Below, in pieces: positions 55,591-64,000 of a DNA stretch of 64,000 nucleotides. Made by a program: the position numbers and the translations under genes. The notes beneath the pieces were generated by a model. That model was not told where the DNA came from. It saw only the letters and a program-made list of their open reading frames with translations, and searched no databases. The stretch spans positions 221,501 to 285,500 of the forward strand of contig WPIO01000173.1 in the NCBI GenBank assembly GCA_009760855.2. The letters run 5' to 3'. Positions within the stretch are counted from its first letter, which is position 1, and the number at the start of each line of letters is the position of its first letter. Origin of the DNA: Cristatella mucedo. Taxonomy: Eukaryota > Bryozoa > Phylactolaemata > Cristatellidae.

Positions 55591-55756
55591 GGTCCGGCTT
55601 GGACCTGGTCATCGACAACGGGACATAATGTGGAATATTTGATGGAAAGATGTTTTTTGATCTCAGCAAAACGCCCAGGTGGTATCGGCCTGGAACAAGG
55701 ATGATAAGTGCGAGGTCATGACCCGGTCTTTACAAACCGCTGGCTACCGGTAAGCA

Positions 55757-55926
55757 GTGGTTAGGGCCTTCTTGGTCGGTGTCCTGGGTAGCTGCTGGCC
55801 AGATAAGGAAGGGCATTGCGACGGCTGTAAGTCTCAGACGCCATTTCCAGGTAGCCGTGTGGTTCCTGTACCTGAACCAGCAGTCGCTTTTAGCCCCTGC
55901 CGCCCGGGCAGGGCCAGGCTCCTCCA
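55757..55926 (+). other. Candidate 5' exon of gene 2
   Basis: The sequence CTCCAG/GTAAGG at 55926/55927 is a near-consensus donor, and TGCACCTGTCATTTTCTTTTAG ends at 56073 as a strong acceptor. The putative intron is 147 bases, divisible by three and without a stop in this frame, so an open frame runs unbroken from 55757 into the gene 2 exon. The first exon may be 5' UTR, or may code an N-terminal extension ahead of MEQDPV. Because the RING should lie near the N-terminus, UTR is more likely. Confidence 0.4.
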
Positions 55927-56104
55927 GGTAAGGTACCATAATGTGGTCTATGGTCTACTATTTCGATATATACGTTGTGTAGTTATATTTATGCTTTTAT
56001 TTACTTATACAATACTGCATGGTCAGAAAGTGTTATCAGATTTGTTACCTTTGCACCTGTCATTTTCTTTTAGATATCCTAATACTGCATATTGTCTAAG
56101 AAGG

Positions 56105-57131
56105 ATGGAACAAGATCCCGTTCGTCACTGCTGCATTTGCCAAGAATTGCTCGACGATCCGATCTTGCTTATTTGTCTACACAATTGCTGCAAGAGCTGC
56201 ATGTTAAATAAAATCGCCCAATTAGATCAGAAGTGGATCACGTGCCCAGAATGTTTGACCACCGAGGATGTCGCTGTGGCTCAACCGAATCTATTCATAG
56301 CAACAAAGCCACTTTCTTCTGATGTGAAGTGCTATCCATGCGAGCTGAATGAACTTGATGAAACGGCTGAGTTCTACTGTGAAAACTGTCCTAAAACCTT
56401 TTGTGCTAGTTGCTCCAGAGATCACAAAGTGCACACCTTGGACCACGTCACCGAACCTATAGATCTGCATAATGCAAATCGAAGCTTTGCTGCTCAATGT
56501 CCAGAGCACAATAGGCAGCTGGAGTTTATGTGCTTAACTTGTACGAGGCTAAGGTGTGCCTACTGCATCAGGGCTGTGTGCCTCACTGAGAAGCACGATG
56601 TCAACTATGCAACTTGTGAAGCTGTTAGCAATAAGATGGCCCTCAAAAAACGAGACATATTTGAATATTTAAATCAAATAGAGGGCCTAACTGCTTCGCT
56701 CAACTCAGATAGTTGGAATGCGAAAGTAAGTAAAGCACGTGAAGCATGCAGGGAAACCCTCAAGAAGAACAAAAAAGCTGCTCTTGATGACCTGGATACA
56801 GTCTTTTCAGAAGCTGAGGAAGAGCTTGAAGATCTCAGCGACAAGCTTGAGGCTGAGGTTTTCTCCGAAGTAGAAGAAATTGATCGCATGAAAAAGGCCG
56901 CTAGATCGGCAATGGCTTACGGTCGGCTTGTGCTGAATTCAAACAATTATAAATGGTTGTTAGATCAGTCTGACCGGATTGCATCATGTCTTGGAAGGCA
57001 TAGCGAACGGCTCTTGGCGTCATCTAAGGTTCCTGCAATCACAGACCGCCTTGTCATACCTGAAAGCTATTTAGACGCCACCAGGAAAATGATGCTAAAG
57101 ACATTAATTGGTGCACCAGAGTTGCATTCCG
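56105..57131 (+). CDS. Gene 2: TRIM-type RING/B-box/coiled-coil protein, first coding exon
   Basis: Predicted RING E3 ubiquitin ligase of the tripartite-motif type. The start MEQDPVRHCC is chosen because the RING follows at once. RING residues 9-50: C9, C12, C24, H26, C29, C32, C47, C50, a complete C3HC4 set. B-box 1 residues 76-110: C76, C79, C92, C95, C100, C103, H107, H110. B-box 2 residues 132-164: C132, H135, C143, C146, C151, C154, then C159 and H164. From about 175 to 290 lies acidic-basic helical coiled coil (AALDDLDTVFSEAEEELEDL). The exon ends at TCC G/GTAAGT (57131), a consensus donor in phase 1, compatible with the exon at 62964. Reading on to the stop at 57185-57187 adds residues with no similarity and is probably intron. 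An acceptor at 56073 implies a separate upstream exon. The C-terminal sensor domain is outside the window; by analogy with gene 1 it may be propeller-like. Confidence 0.9.
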
Positions 57132-57199
57132 GTAAGTTATGCTCTGAAAGCCCACAACAGATTTTACCCTATCAAAAGAAAAGATAGTTTGTGGCATAT

Positions 57200-57690
57200 T
57201 CCATCAACCTGTATCCTGCCTTTTTTTGGTTCAAGCCTACATATTGAATAGACTGAGTGAGGCTAAGCATTGTACCACCCTCGTTTTGGAATCCAAGCGT
57301 TGACTATACCTTGCACAAACCTCTAATTCTTTCTAGTCCGAGCCTTTAGTTAAAAACCGTGAACTCACGACCGATTTGTGTCACGATATCCTCTGACTTG
57401 ACAACACTTAAGAAGAAACTAAAAACGCATCTTTTTACCACAACATTTACTGGGTGTCTGTTATTCTTTCTTTATGTGCTTATGCATGCTCAGACTGTGC
57501 TTGCTGCCACTAACCATATTTGCATTTTGAAACTGAGCATGATACCCCTAACCGTGTTATTCCTGTTGGCTATTGAGTATTCTACCACTTAACAATTCGT
57601 TGGTGCTTATTTTGCAGCCAATGTCAAATATCAAGTGTCAAATGTCTACCGTTAGAATGAGTTCGTCGAGAGCGTTTAAACTAATTTAGT
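57200..57690 (+). mobile_element. LINE A 3' part in gene 2 intron, old
   Basis: Collinear with the HSMAPAYLSD region through the 3' UTR; the hairpin has decayed and only a vestigial tail is left. Begins within 70 bases of the donor of gene 2. Confidence 0.7.
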
Positions 57691-57959
57691 ATTATTTTTT
57701 TATATACTATGATAACCTAATCCAACTTGGTATTTTTAATAGCACACTTTTAGTTACTTGGGTGCAGAATGGAAGTGTTCCTAGGTGAATGTAACTGCTT
57801 TTCTCGTGTTTTTCGCTGCTGGAGGCGAGAAAACCAAACTGACTGCACATTTGTAGCTGATGGAAATAGCTCTTGCACAAGTGAATCTGACTCGTGGAGT
57901 AGGATGTCCCTTTAAGCTCACGATACTATTTCTTACTTGAACGTTTGATAATAATGATC
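57691..57959. other. Intron spacer of gene 2
   Basis: No feature recognised. Confidence 0.3.
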
Positions 57960-59210
57960 GGTCTGGCAGACGAGACACTGGCTTGGTTTAAAGCATAATT
58001 GTCTGATCGTCTTTAATCCCTGTCGCTTGGGGTCAGGTCTCACCCACGAGACCGCTCACATGTGGAATTTCTCAGGGGTGTGTCCTCGGTCCATTGTTTT
58101 TCTCCATTTGTACTCAACCTAGCGGAAAAGAAATTAAGGATCGTGGAATAGGCTATCACGTTTAAACTGAAGATACTCAGCTATATTTATCATTCATACC
58201 ATCGGAATCTGCTGCAGCAATTGATAAACTGAATGCTTGCCTTGCCTACATTCGATGCTGGATGTCGGAAAATTTCTTGAAACTAAATGATGATAAAACC
58301 AAACTGCTGCTCATAGGAAACCCTATGCATGTGGCTGAATTAAAAGGTTTCGCTCTCCTAATGGGTGACGCTTTTGTGACACCATGACCAACTACTTGAA
58401 ATTAAGGTGCCGTTTTCGACAGCGGCTTAAAAATGTTAAAAGCTTCATTCAGAAGACTTCTTCTACAGTTTGCCGTCTCATCCGATCACTATCTAAAATA
58501 AGAAGCTGTCCCCTACGGTGGCTCGCAAAAATACTATACAACTACCTCCTTAGTTGGGTCTCGGCTTGGTTATTGTAGTTCCCTTTTGGCCGGGCTACAA
58601 AAAAAGCAACTAGGCGACTGCAGCTGGCTATGAATATGGTTGCAAGGATAGTTTTCAAGTCCCAGCGGTTTGACCACACGTCTCCTTTGCTAAAGAGCTA
58701 GGACGGCGTCCAGTTGATCAACGGATAGGCACAATTCTTAAGCTGACACACAAGGTCCGCCACGGGTTGGCTGTTAAATACGTAGCGGAACTGCTGCACC
58801 AGTTTCAGGCTCCTGGTGCCTTCAGGTCTTGAATGAGCAAGACATTAGCTGTTCCATTCCTCTGTTCAAAAACCATTATTGACAGAAGCTTTAGCTCTGC
58901 AGGCCCTAGGCGATGAATAACACTTTCACGATTCTTACGCAACGACATATACCATCCAACTGCCGACGATGGCACATCCGTCCCAGCTGTACTGAGCTGC
59001 TACCTCCATGCTACTCATTACCTCAACTGCTCTCCTTACTCAGCTATGCTTCCCCATTTATTTTTGTTGAGTGAGATGAAGCCCTGCCGGCTACAGAATG
59101 CGTACCGAAAGCCGCTTAGGCTGTGAGGGAGCTGTGTGGGACTATCATGTGTCACACACACATAATCTTTATGGCTTTGTGGAGATGTAGATAGTGATAT
59201 ATTTCAATAT
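57960..59210 (+). mobile_element. LINE B, RT to 3' end, old copy
   Basis: From the TLAWFKA.LSDRL region through the motif B counterpart, YADDTQLY counterpart (damaged) and ENFLKLNDDKTKLLLIG to the post-RT region and the 3' UTR block TATGGCTTTGTGGAG. Many stops and indels. Confidence 0.8.
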
Positions 59211-59604
59211 ATTACTACGCGTGATGAGTAAAGGCACCCGGCGAAATCCCTTTTGTTCACAGTAAGTCCTCCCAGACTGCTTCTCGCCGTGCTCTTTTTT
59301 CCGACCGTCTGCAAATAGTTTGCAAGAGGTTTGCATGCTGCTACATGTTTAAGCTTGCTATCACTATTTTTGCTTTCTACATCAAGTTAATTCTACTGAT
59401 GTGTAACCTCCTGAGCTCTAAACCTGAAGCGCTCGTGACGCACCTAGATTTACTCCTCTTAAGGGTCTACATAAATGAGGAATATTTACACAATTTTCAT
59501 TTTTCGATATTAAAAGCAAGTATTACTTACCGTTTAAAGTTTTGGATCGCTGCTCGAGCTTCACACTATAGTCTGCCTGCTTTCAAAGTCTGCCTGCTTT
59601 CAGC
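59211..59604. other. Intron spacer of gene 2
   Basis: An 88-codon frame at 59345-59611 has no recognisable motif. A short tandem (GTCTGCCTGCTTTC) occurs near 59571-59600. Confidence 0.3.
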
Positions 59605-60032
59605 GTTGTGAACAATGAGGCTTGCTTAAATAAGGACACTCAAGCAAAGTCAGTGCATGCATTGACGAAACGTTATCCCTTCCTGAGTTACTTTGCTTGC
59701 AGTTCTTCCAGTTTGTCCATCTCGAAGCCTGAAGTCAATTTTATCTTGCTGGCCTGCATTGGCTGCCGTAAATACCAGGCTGCCATAATTTGCCACCTCT
59801 GTCTGCAACACAGTGCGTTTCAGTCAAAGGATATATTGCTCTTGTAATAAAAAAGCTTCATTTCTATAGAAATTGACGAGCAGGCATACCCATCTTGATA
59901 CGGTTTCAGAATATGAATTATATAATTGACACTAAGCAGAGCGCTACTGCTTTGCAGTGAATTTAACGTGCTTACAAATAGATTGAGCTCTCTGAGGGTG
60001 CTATATCAAATTTATTATTGTAATTATTTTTG
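59605..60032 (+). mobile_element. LINE A, deletion-rich old copy
   Basis: AGGCTTGCTTAAATAAGGAC matches the RACLDKDTTSK region. The thumb part is scrambled, and the end keeps the hairpin (TTGAGCTCTCTGAGGGTGCT) and an ATT tail. Confidence 0.6.
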
Positions 60033-60124
60033 TTGAAATACAGTTTATCGTCTCGCATGTAGAGATGGTTAGCAACTGTTATAGACAATCGAAACATCTG
60101 AGAGTAGTACTGCGTCCTTTTTAG

Positions 60125-60540
60125 TTATCGAAGAATCAGTCTACTTCAAGGTGTTCGCATGCTCCTCAGTGGCCAATACCGGTACAGAAAGATCGATAAG
60201 TTAGTTCTCCACATCGTCAATTGAGCCCACGGTACTTTGTCAGCTACTATTTTCATGCTCTCGTATAAAATCATGAGCTCTGACATATTGAACCATATGT
60301 AGAGATTGGAGATGTTATCGTGTGGAATGTCAACTTCAGCTTTCACTGGTTCCACATGGGTCATATCGTCCTATCGTATACCTTCTTTATAAGACGTTGC
60401 TAGTTTCACTCGGTTGCCTTCGTCGGCGTACTTCGCAACAGCTTTTTTGGCACACTCAGCTATATTCTCAGCAGACGGTCATTTAGCTTCTACATTGAAG
60501 CTCGAGATATTATAGACATAGTGACACATAATAAGACCAT
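60125..60540 (-). pseudogene. Broken minus-strand coding relic, family unknown
   Basis: One minus-strand frame reads about 138 codons of protein-like sequence with only two in-frame stops: NIAECAKKAVAKYADEGNRV, KLATSYKEGI, stop, DDMTHVEPVKAEVDIPHDNI, SNLYIWFNMSELMILYESMK, then PWAQLTMWRTNLSIF to a stop at about 60146. It fits neither LINE A nor LINE B and shows no obvious splice sites. It could be a processed pseudogene or part of another transposon's protein. I do not recognise the family. Confidence 0.35.
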
Positions 60541-60821
60541 GGCCAGATATCTGCGTACAGTCCTCATAAATTGTCCGGCACTTTTTTTATAAACTTTTAC
60601 AAATTAACGGTTTTGGCTACTACTGCCGGACCGAATGGTGTTACTCATGGCTTGATTGACAAGCTCAGCTCCAATGCGTGAACAGCTGCAAAAGGTATCG
60701 GAGCAAGACAGTGACAAAGAGCATTCATTTATGTTGTAACAAATTCCATGTCCCTAGCATTGTGACACTTTTTTTGCCGAAAACGAGGTGGGAACGCTCT
60801 TACATGTGATTTACCACTACT
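60541..60821. other. Intron spacer of gene 2
   Basis: Could continue the preceding relic upstream, but with more stops. Nothing else recognised. Confidence 0.3.
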
Positions 60822-61428
60822 CTTAGCGTCGCAGTTGCCACATTACTCCACTTCTCGCCGACCTGCACTGGTTACCAGTCAAGCAACGGATTGACTTCAA
60901 GGTTTTGACGCTCACTTTTAGGTCTCTTCATTCTATGGCTCCAGCCTATCTTTCAGATATACTACCCCATCAGGCAAAGCATCGTACCACTCACTTTTCG
61001 GAATCCAACAGTCTAGAAATACCTCGTACAAACCTTAAATCCTTTGGAGACCGTGCATTTAGCTCGTATGCTCCCACAGCCTGGAACTCCCTCCCGACCT
61101 GCATCAGAACATCCCCTGACCTGACCACATTTAAAAGAAACTTAAAAACACATACCTGTTTAGGACAGCGTTTAGTGGGTCCTTGTGATTCGTCCTCGAT
61201 GTGCTTATGCGTGCTGACACTGTTCATGCTGCCACTAACCACATTTGGATGCTGACCCGGTGCACGTAACCCCTAACCATGTTATTCATTTTGTTTGTTT
61301 TTCAAGCATGATTTTACTTACTATTCTATTGCGTATCACTTTGCAGCAAATGTAAAGCGCCTAGAAAGAGATTAAGTTCTCTGAGGGCGCTTTATCAAGT
61401 GCAATATTATTATTATTATTATTACTCT
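60822..61428 (+). mobile_element. LINE A 3' part, young copy
   Basis: Almost identical by eye to 40078-40673, from the RRCHITPRLADLHWLP region to the hairpin and an (ATT)n tail. A few changes near the stop (a 2-base insertion in the LKTHT region) break the C-terminus. Confidence 0.9.
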
Positions 61429-61600
61429 TTAACGCCCCAGAACGCCTATGAGTTTAGCACAACCCCAGGCTTTCAGCAAAAGAACCGATTATTAAATTAT
61501 TCAGGCTTTTGTGAATTCTATATTGACGATAGATAGTTATTTTATTTAAGCATAAACATTTCTTGGAAATTCCAATCCAGCAACCACAAATTGAATGGTA
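61429..61600. other. Intron spacer of gene 2
   Basis: No feature recognised. Confidence 0.3.
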
Positions 61601-61835
61601 ATTTGCATGCTGACCCTGTGCATGTCACCCCTAACCATATTATTCATTTCGGTTATTTTTTTCAAGCATGATTTTACTTACCAATCAATGGCATTTCACT
61701 TTACAGCAAATGTAAAGCGCCTAGAGAGAGATTTAGTTCTCTGAGGGCGCTTTATCAAGTGAATTATTATTATTATTATTATTAATACTCTTTCTACAGC
61801 ACATGTAAAGTGACAAGAAAGAGATTAAGTTTCAT
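61601..61835 (+). mobile_element. LINE A 3' end plus a second short tip
   Basis: 3' UTR, perfect hairpin and (ATT)n tail to about 61790, close to the copy at 9655-9952. A tiny further piece (ACATGTAAAGTGACAAGAAA) follows. Confidence 0.8.
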
Positions 61836-62099
61836 GACAGAAGTCTGAGTATTTTTTCGACTCTTCTTTGATTTTAGGTGTCTTCGATGTCGACCTTTTT
61901 AGGAAAAAATATATGGGTGGGCAGGTCTAGGCCTAACAATTCCTCGCATTCTCTAGCACTATGAATGTAGACTGGCAGTACAATCTTTCACAATATTAGA
62001 AAGTCACATTTGTCGTTCAAATGAAACTGACACTGCTGAGAAAACTAAATTGCTAAACTCTCTAGGAGGTATGCTAAAATTCAATTTGATTGTTACTGA

Positions 62100-62442
62100 C
62101 TGTTGGCGACAGAAGCTTTAGTTCTGCTGGTCCTAGACTGTGGAGATCGCTTCCATAATTCTTATGCAATCACAACTGCTCTCCTACTGCCGACTGTGGC
62201 TCATCTTTTTCAGCGGTCCTGAACTGCTACTTCTATGCTCCTCGCTACCTCAACTGCTCTCCTGACTCTGCTATCTGTCCCACATTCTCTATATTGCGTA
62301 AGATGAAGTCTGTTGGCTACTGAATGCCTACCGGAAGCCGCTTAGGCTGTGAGTGAGCTATATAAAACTCTCCTGTGTAACACCCACACGGTCTGTATGA
62401 CTTTGTGTAGTTACAGACGGAGATACATTACATTACATTATT
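62100..62442 (+). mobile_element. LINE B 3' end
   Basis: GACAGAAGCTTTAGTTCTGC, CGGTCCTGAACTGCTACTTC and GGAGATACATTACATTACAT tail. A stretch near 62165-62190 is rearranged. Confidence 0.85.
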
Positions 62443-62963
62443 TGCGGTTAAAGCAGATAGGCCCAAGCTGGTAAAGATACTGAGCACGCTACTTACACGA
62501 ACCATACTCACTGCGGCAGTCGGTAATATTAAGTATAGCAGAGGGTAACCTACAAAATCCTCAGCATACGTGTAGCCAGAATATTTTTTTTTTATTCAAT
62601 CATGTCCCATTGGCTTTGAAAGAAGTCTAACATAGTTTAGCTATGAGATTTTCTGATTTCAGTGGAAGTTCAATTCCATGATTTAGTTTCCACTGACCCC
62701 AATATGCATACCACAACTTTGTTTAGTTCCGAATATGTGGCAGTACTGCGTAGCTGCAGTCTGTAACCGCACCAGACTGTCCAGTCATTTTGAAAACCAG
62801 AATTGAACCTTACCTGACCTATTCTCGCAATGGCAGAGCAAAGGCAACTAGAGATGGTACTTTCTTTTATCGTTCTGATTATCCGTTTCATGATTGTTGC
62901 CTGAGTTGCTGCTGATTTTGCTATTGTCCCTGATTTGCATCTAAACAGTTTTTTTGGGTTTAG
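62443..62963 (+). other. Intron of gene 2, 3' end
   Basis: No repeat recognised. Ends in CAGTTTTTTTGGGTTTAG, a strong acceptor. Confidence 0.4.
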
Positions 62964-63104
62964 CTAAACTGACGCCAGAATGCGACGGCAATCAGGATGT
63001 CACACATATTCAGCTGACTGGTTACGAGAGACGACTGCAATTACTGCAAGAGCTACAAAAGAAGCTGCGACATGAGGAAGGAAGGATTAATGTCGAGATT
63101 CAAA
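62964..63104 (+). CDS. Gene 2 internal exon, paralogous coiled-coil module
   Basis: 141-base symmetric phase-1 exon with acceptor GGGTTTAG and donor CAAA/GTATTT. It encodes AKLTPECDGNQD followed by ERRLQLLQELQKKLRHEEGR and NVEIQ. It is homologous to the 17784-17930 exon of gene 1: same NQD start of conservation, same LQLLQEL..KK.R.EEGR block, same final Gln and phase, and two codons shorter. It joins in frame to the phase-1 donor at 57131 of the RING/B-box exon. It probably lengthens the coiled coil before a C-terminal domain that lies past base 64000. Confidence 0.75.
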
Positions 63105-63764
63105 GTATTTACGATTAAATCATTTTAGCTCACGTTTCAGATTTTGTTTCTAATTGCTCTTACTGGATGCAAACCTGGTGCTAGCTACAAGGTCCCTTCT
63201 TATGTTTCTTCTCGCTTAATCAGTTGAAAAATAGTTGCACTGTTTCCAGTTGAATCCAGCTAAGGGCGATGCTTTGAGAGGATTTATTTCATCATGTATT
63301 ACTAACTTCTATTTTTTGTATCTGTAATAGGCTTATTTAAGAATCCTCTATGACTCCCAACAGTCTTTTAGGTGAGTAGTAGAAGAGATACTACATGGCT
63401 AAACAGCATTTAGGATACTCGTTAGACTAATAATAAGATCAGAAGAATTCTCTCAAATAAATTTTTTTTGTTACAATTATTGTAATTTATTTAAAATATA
63501 AATCATTAAAATTATTAGTAAATCCCCATTCTGGTGTGGTACACTGGCTGCAAGAACATCAATGACGCAGGGTTTCCTTGTTTTGCTAAGGTGATTCGTC
63601 CTAGCCTTGGAAACATGAAGGTCAAGGGACATTACTTTTATGAACGTGGTGGTAAGCTTAAGCCCAGCTGGGTCTGCGATAAGCCTGAATTGAGATTAAA
63701 TTGAGATTCTTCTTAGAGTCCTTAGCATATAAATTACGTGTCGATTTTGATTATTGTCGATGCG
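63105..63764 (+). other. Intron of gene 2
   Basis: AT-rich, no gene recognised. GTTTCAGATTTTGTTTCT just after the exon resembles the sequence after the gene 1 exon (17955-17980), so intron homology extends past the donor. Confidence 0.4.
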
Positions 63765-64000
63765 ATTTGCCTTAGCTTTGATCCCTCCCAGCCTTCTAGC
63801 ACCTCAAATTCTCTAAACTCACTTGCTGCATGCATTGATGACATCCGCACATGGATGGCAGCAAATTTTCTAAAACTGAACTATGACAAAACTAACTCAC
63901 TAGTTATGGGTAAACCCAGTGTGATTAACAATTTGGAAAGGCTGTCTCTCAAAATTAGCTCTGCCAGCTTATATCCTGTAGAATCAGCTCGAAATCTAGG
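63765..64000 (+). mobile_element. LINE A RT fragment running off the edge
   Basis: Encodes the region FDPSQPSSTSNSLNSLAACI, DDIRTWMAANFLKLN and LVMGKPSVI to SARNLG without a stop, up to the last base. Similar to 39610-39835, with modest divergence. Confidence 0.9.

Noticed and set aside
57132-57187. C-terminal end of gene 2 at the first stop
   Set aside because: A consensus phase-1 donor precedes it and a matching phase-1 exon exists downstream, so this part is more likely intron; kept only as an alternative.

Overview
The window looks like nuclear DNA of an animal, probably an aquatic invertebrate; the species cannot be named from the sequence. The reasons are intron-split genes with GT/AG borders, a RING/B-box/coiled-coil (TRIM-type) gene, two lineages of L2/CR1-like LINEs in many decayed copies, tRNA-derived SINEs, short inverted-repeat DNA elements, and mini- and microsatellites. 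There is no bacterial-style gene packing.

Cellular genes occupy only a few percent. Gene 1 is on the + strand and its 5' part lies outside the window or is unrecognised. It has a coiled-coil exon at 9227-9343, a second at 17784-17930, and a GC-rich terminal exon at 25258-26177 that looks like a beta-propeller-type sensor domain. Gene 2 is on the + strand: a RING + two B-boxes + coiled-coil exon at 56105-57131, then an exon at 62964-63104 clearly homologous to the 17784 exon of gene 1. All these internal exon borders fall in codon phase 1. The two genes therefore look like tandem paralogues with introns inflated by transposons. The end of gene 2 lies beyond base 64000.

The rest is mostly repeats. 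LINE A has about 35 fragments on both strands; its 3' end carries a conserved GCGCC...GGCGC hairpin and an (ATT)n tail. The youngest-looking copies are at 39183-40673, 41503-42358 and 60822-61427. LINE B ends in (ACATT)n, and its longest copy (44461-47590, - strand) spans endonuclease and reverse transcriptase but is broken. SINE-1 has a tRNA-like head and a tail nearly identical to the 3' hairpin of LINE A, so LINE A is its likely mobiliser. SINE-2 is a second tRNA-derived family on the - strand.

Region by region: 1-4750 is a retroelement fragment plus stacked LINE pieces; 4895-5820 is a 15-bp minisatellite; 5945-9226 is repeats and unassigned DNA; 10270-12370 is a decayed satellite of about 170 bp period; 12540-25215 is LINE/SINE debris with two inverted-repeat elements between exons of gene 1; 26178-34560 is LINE B, LINE A, microsatellites and an LTR-like repeat pair (31051-32379); 35018-43300 holds two tandem-repeat families (about 0.57 kb and 0.83 kb units) used repeatedly as insertion sites; 43300-55590 is LINE B, LINE A and SINEs with twin AT palindromes at 51824-51925; 55600-64000 is gene 2 with LINE copies in its introns. 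No functional rRNA or tRNA genes and no CRISPR array were seen. Homology calls were made by eye, so the edges of old repeats are approximate.
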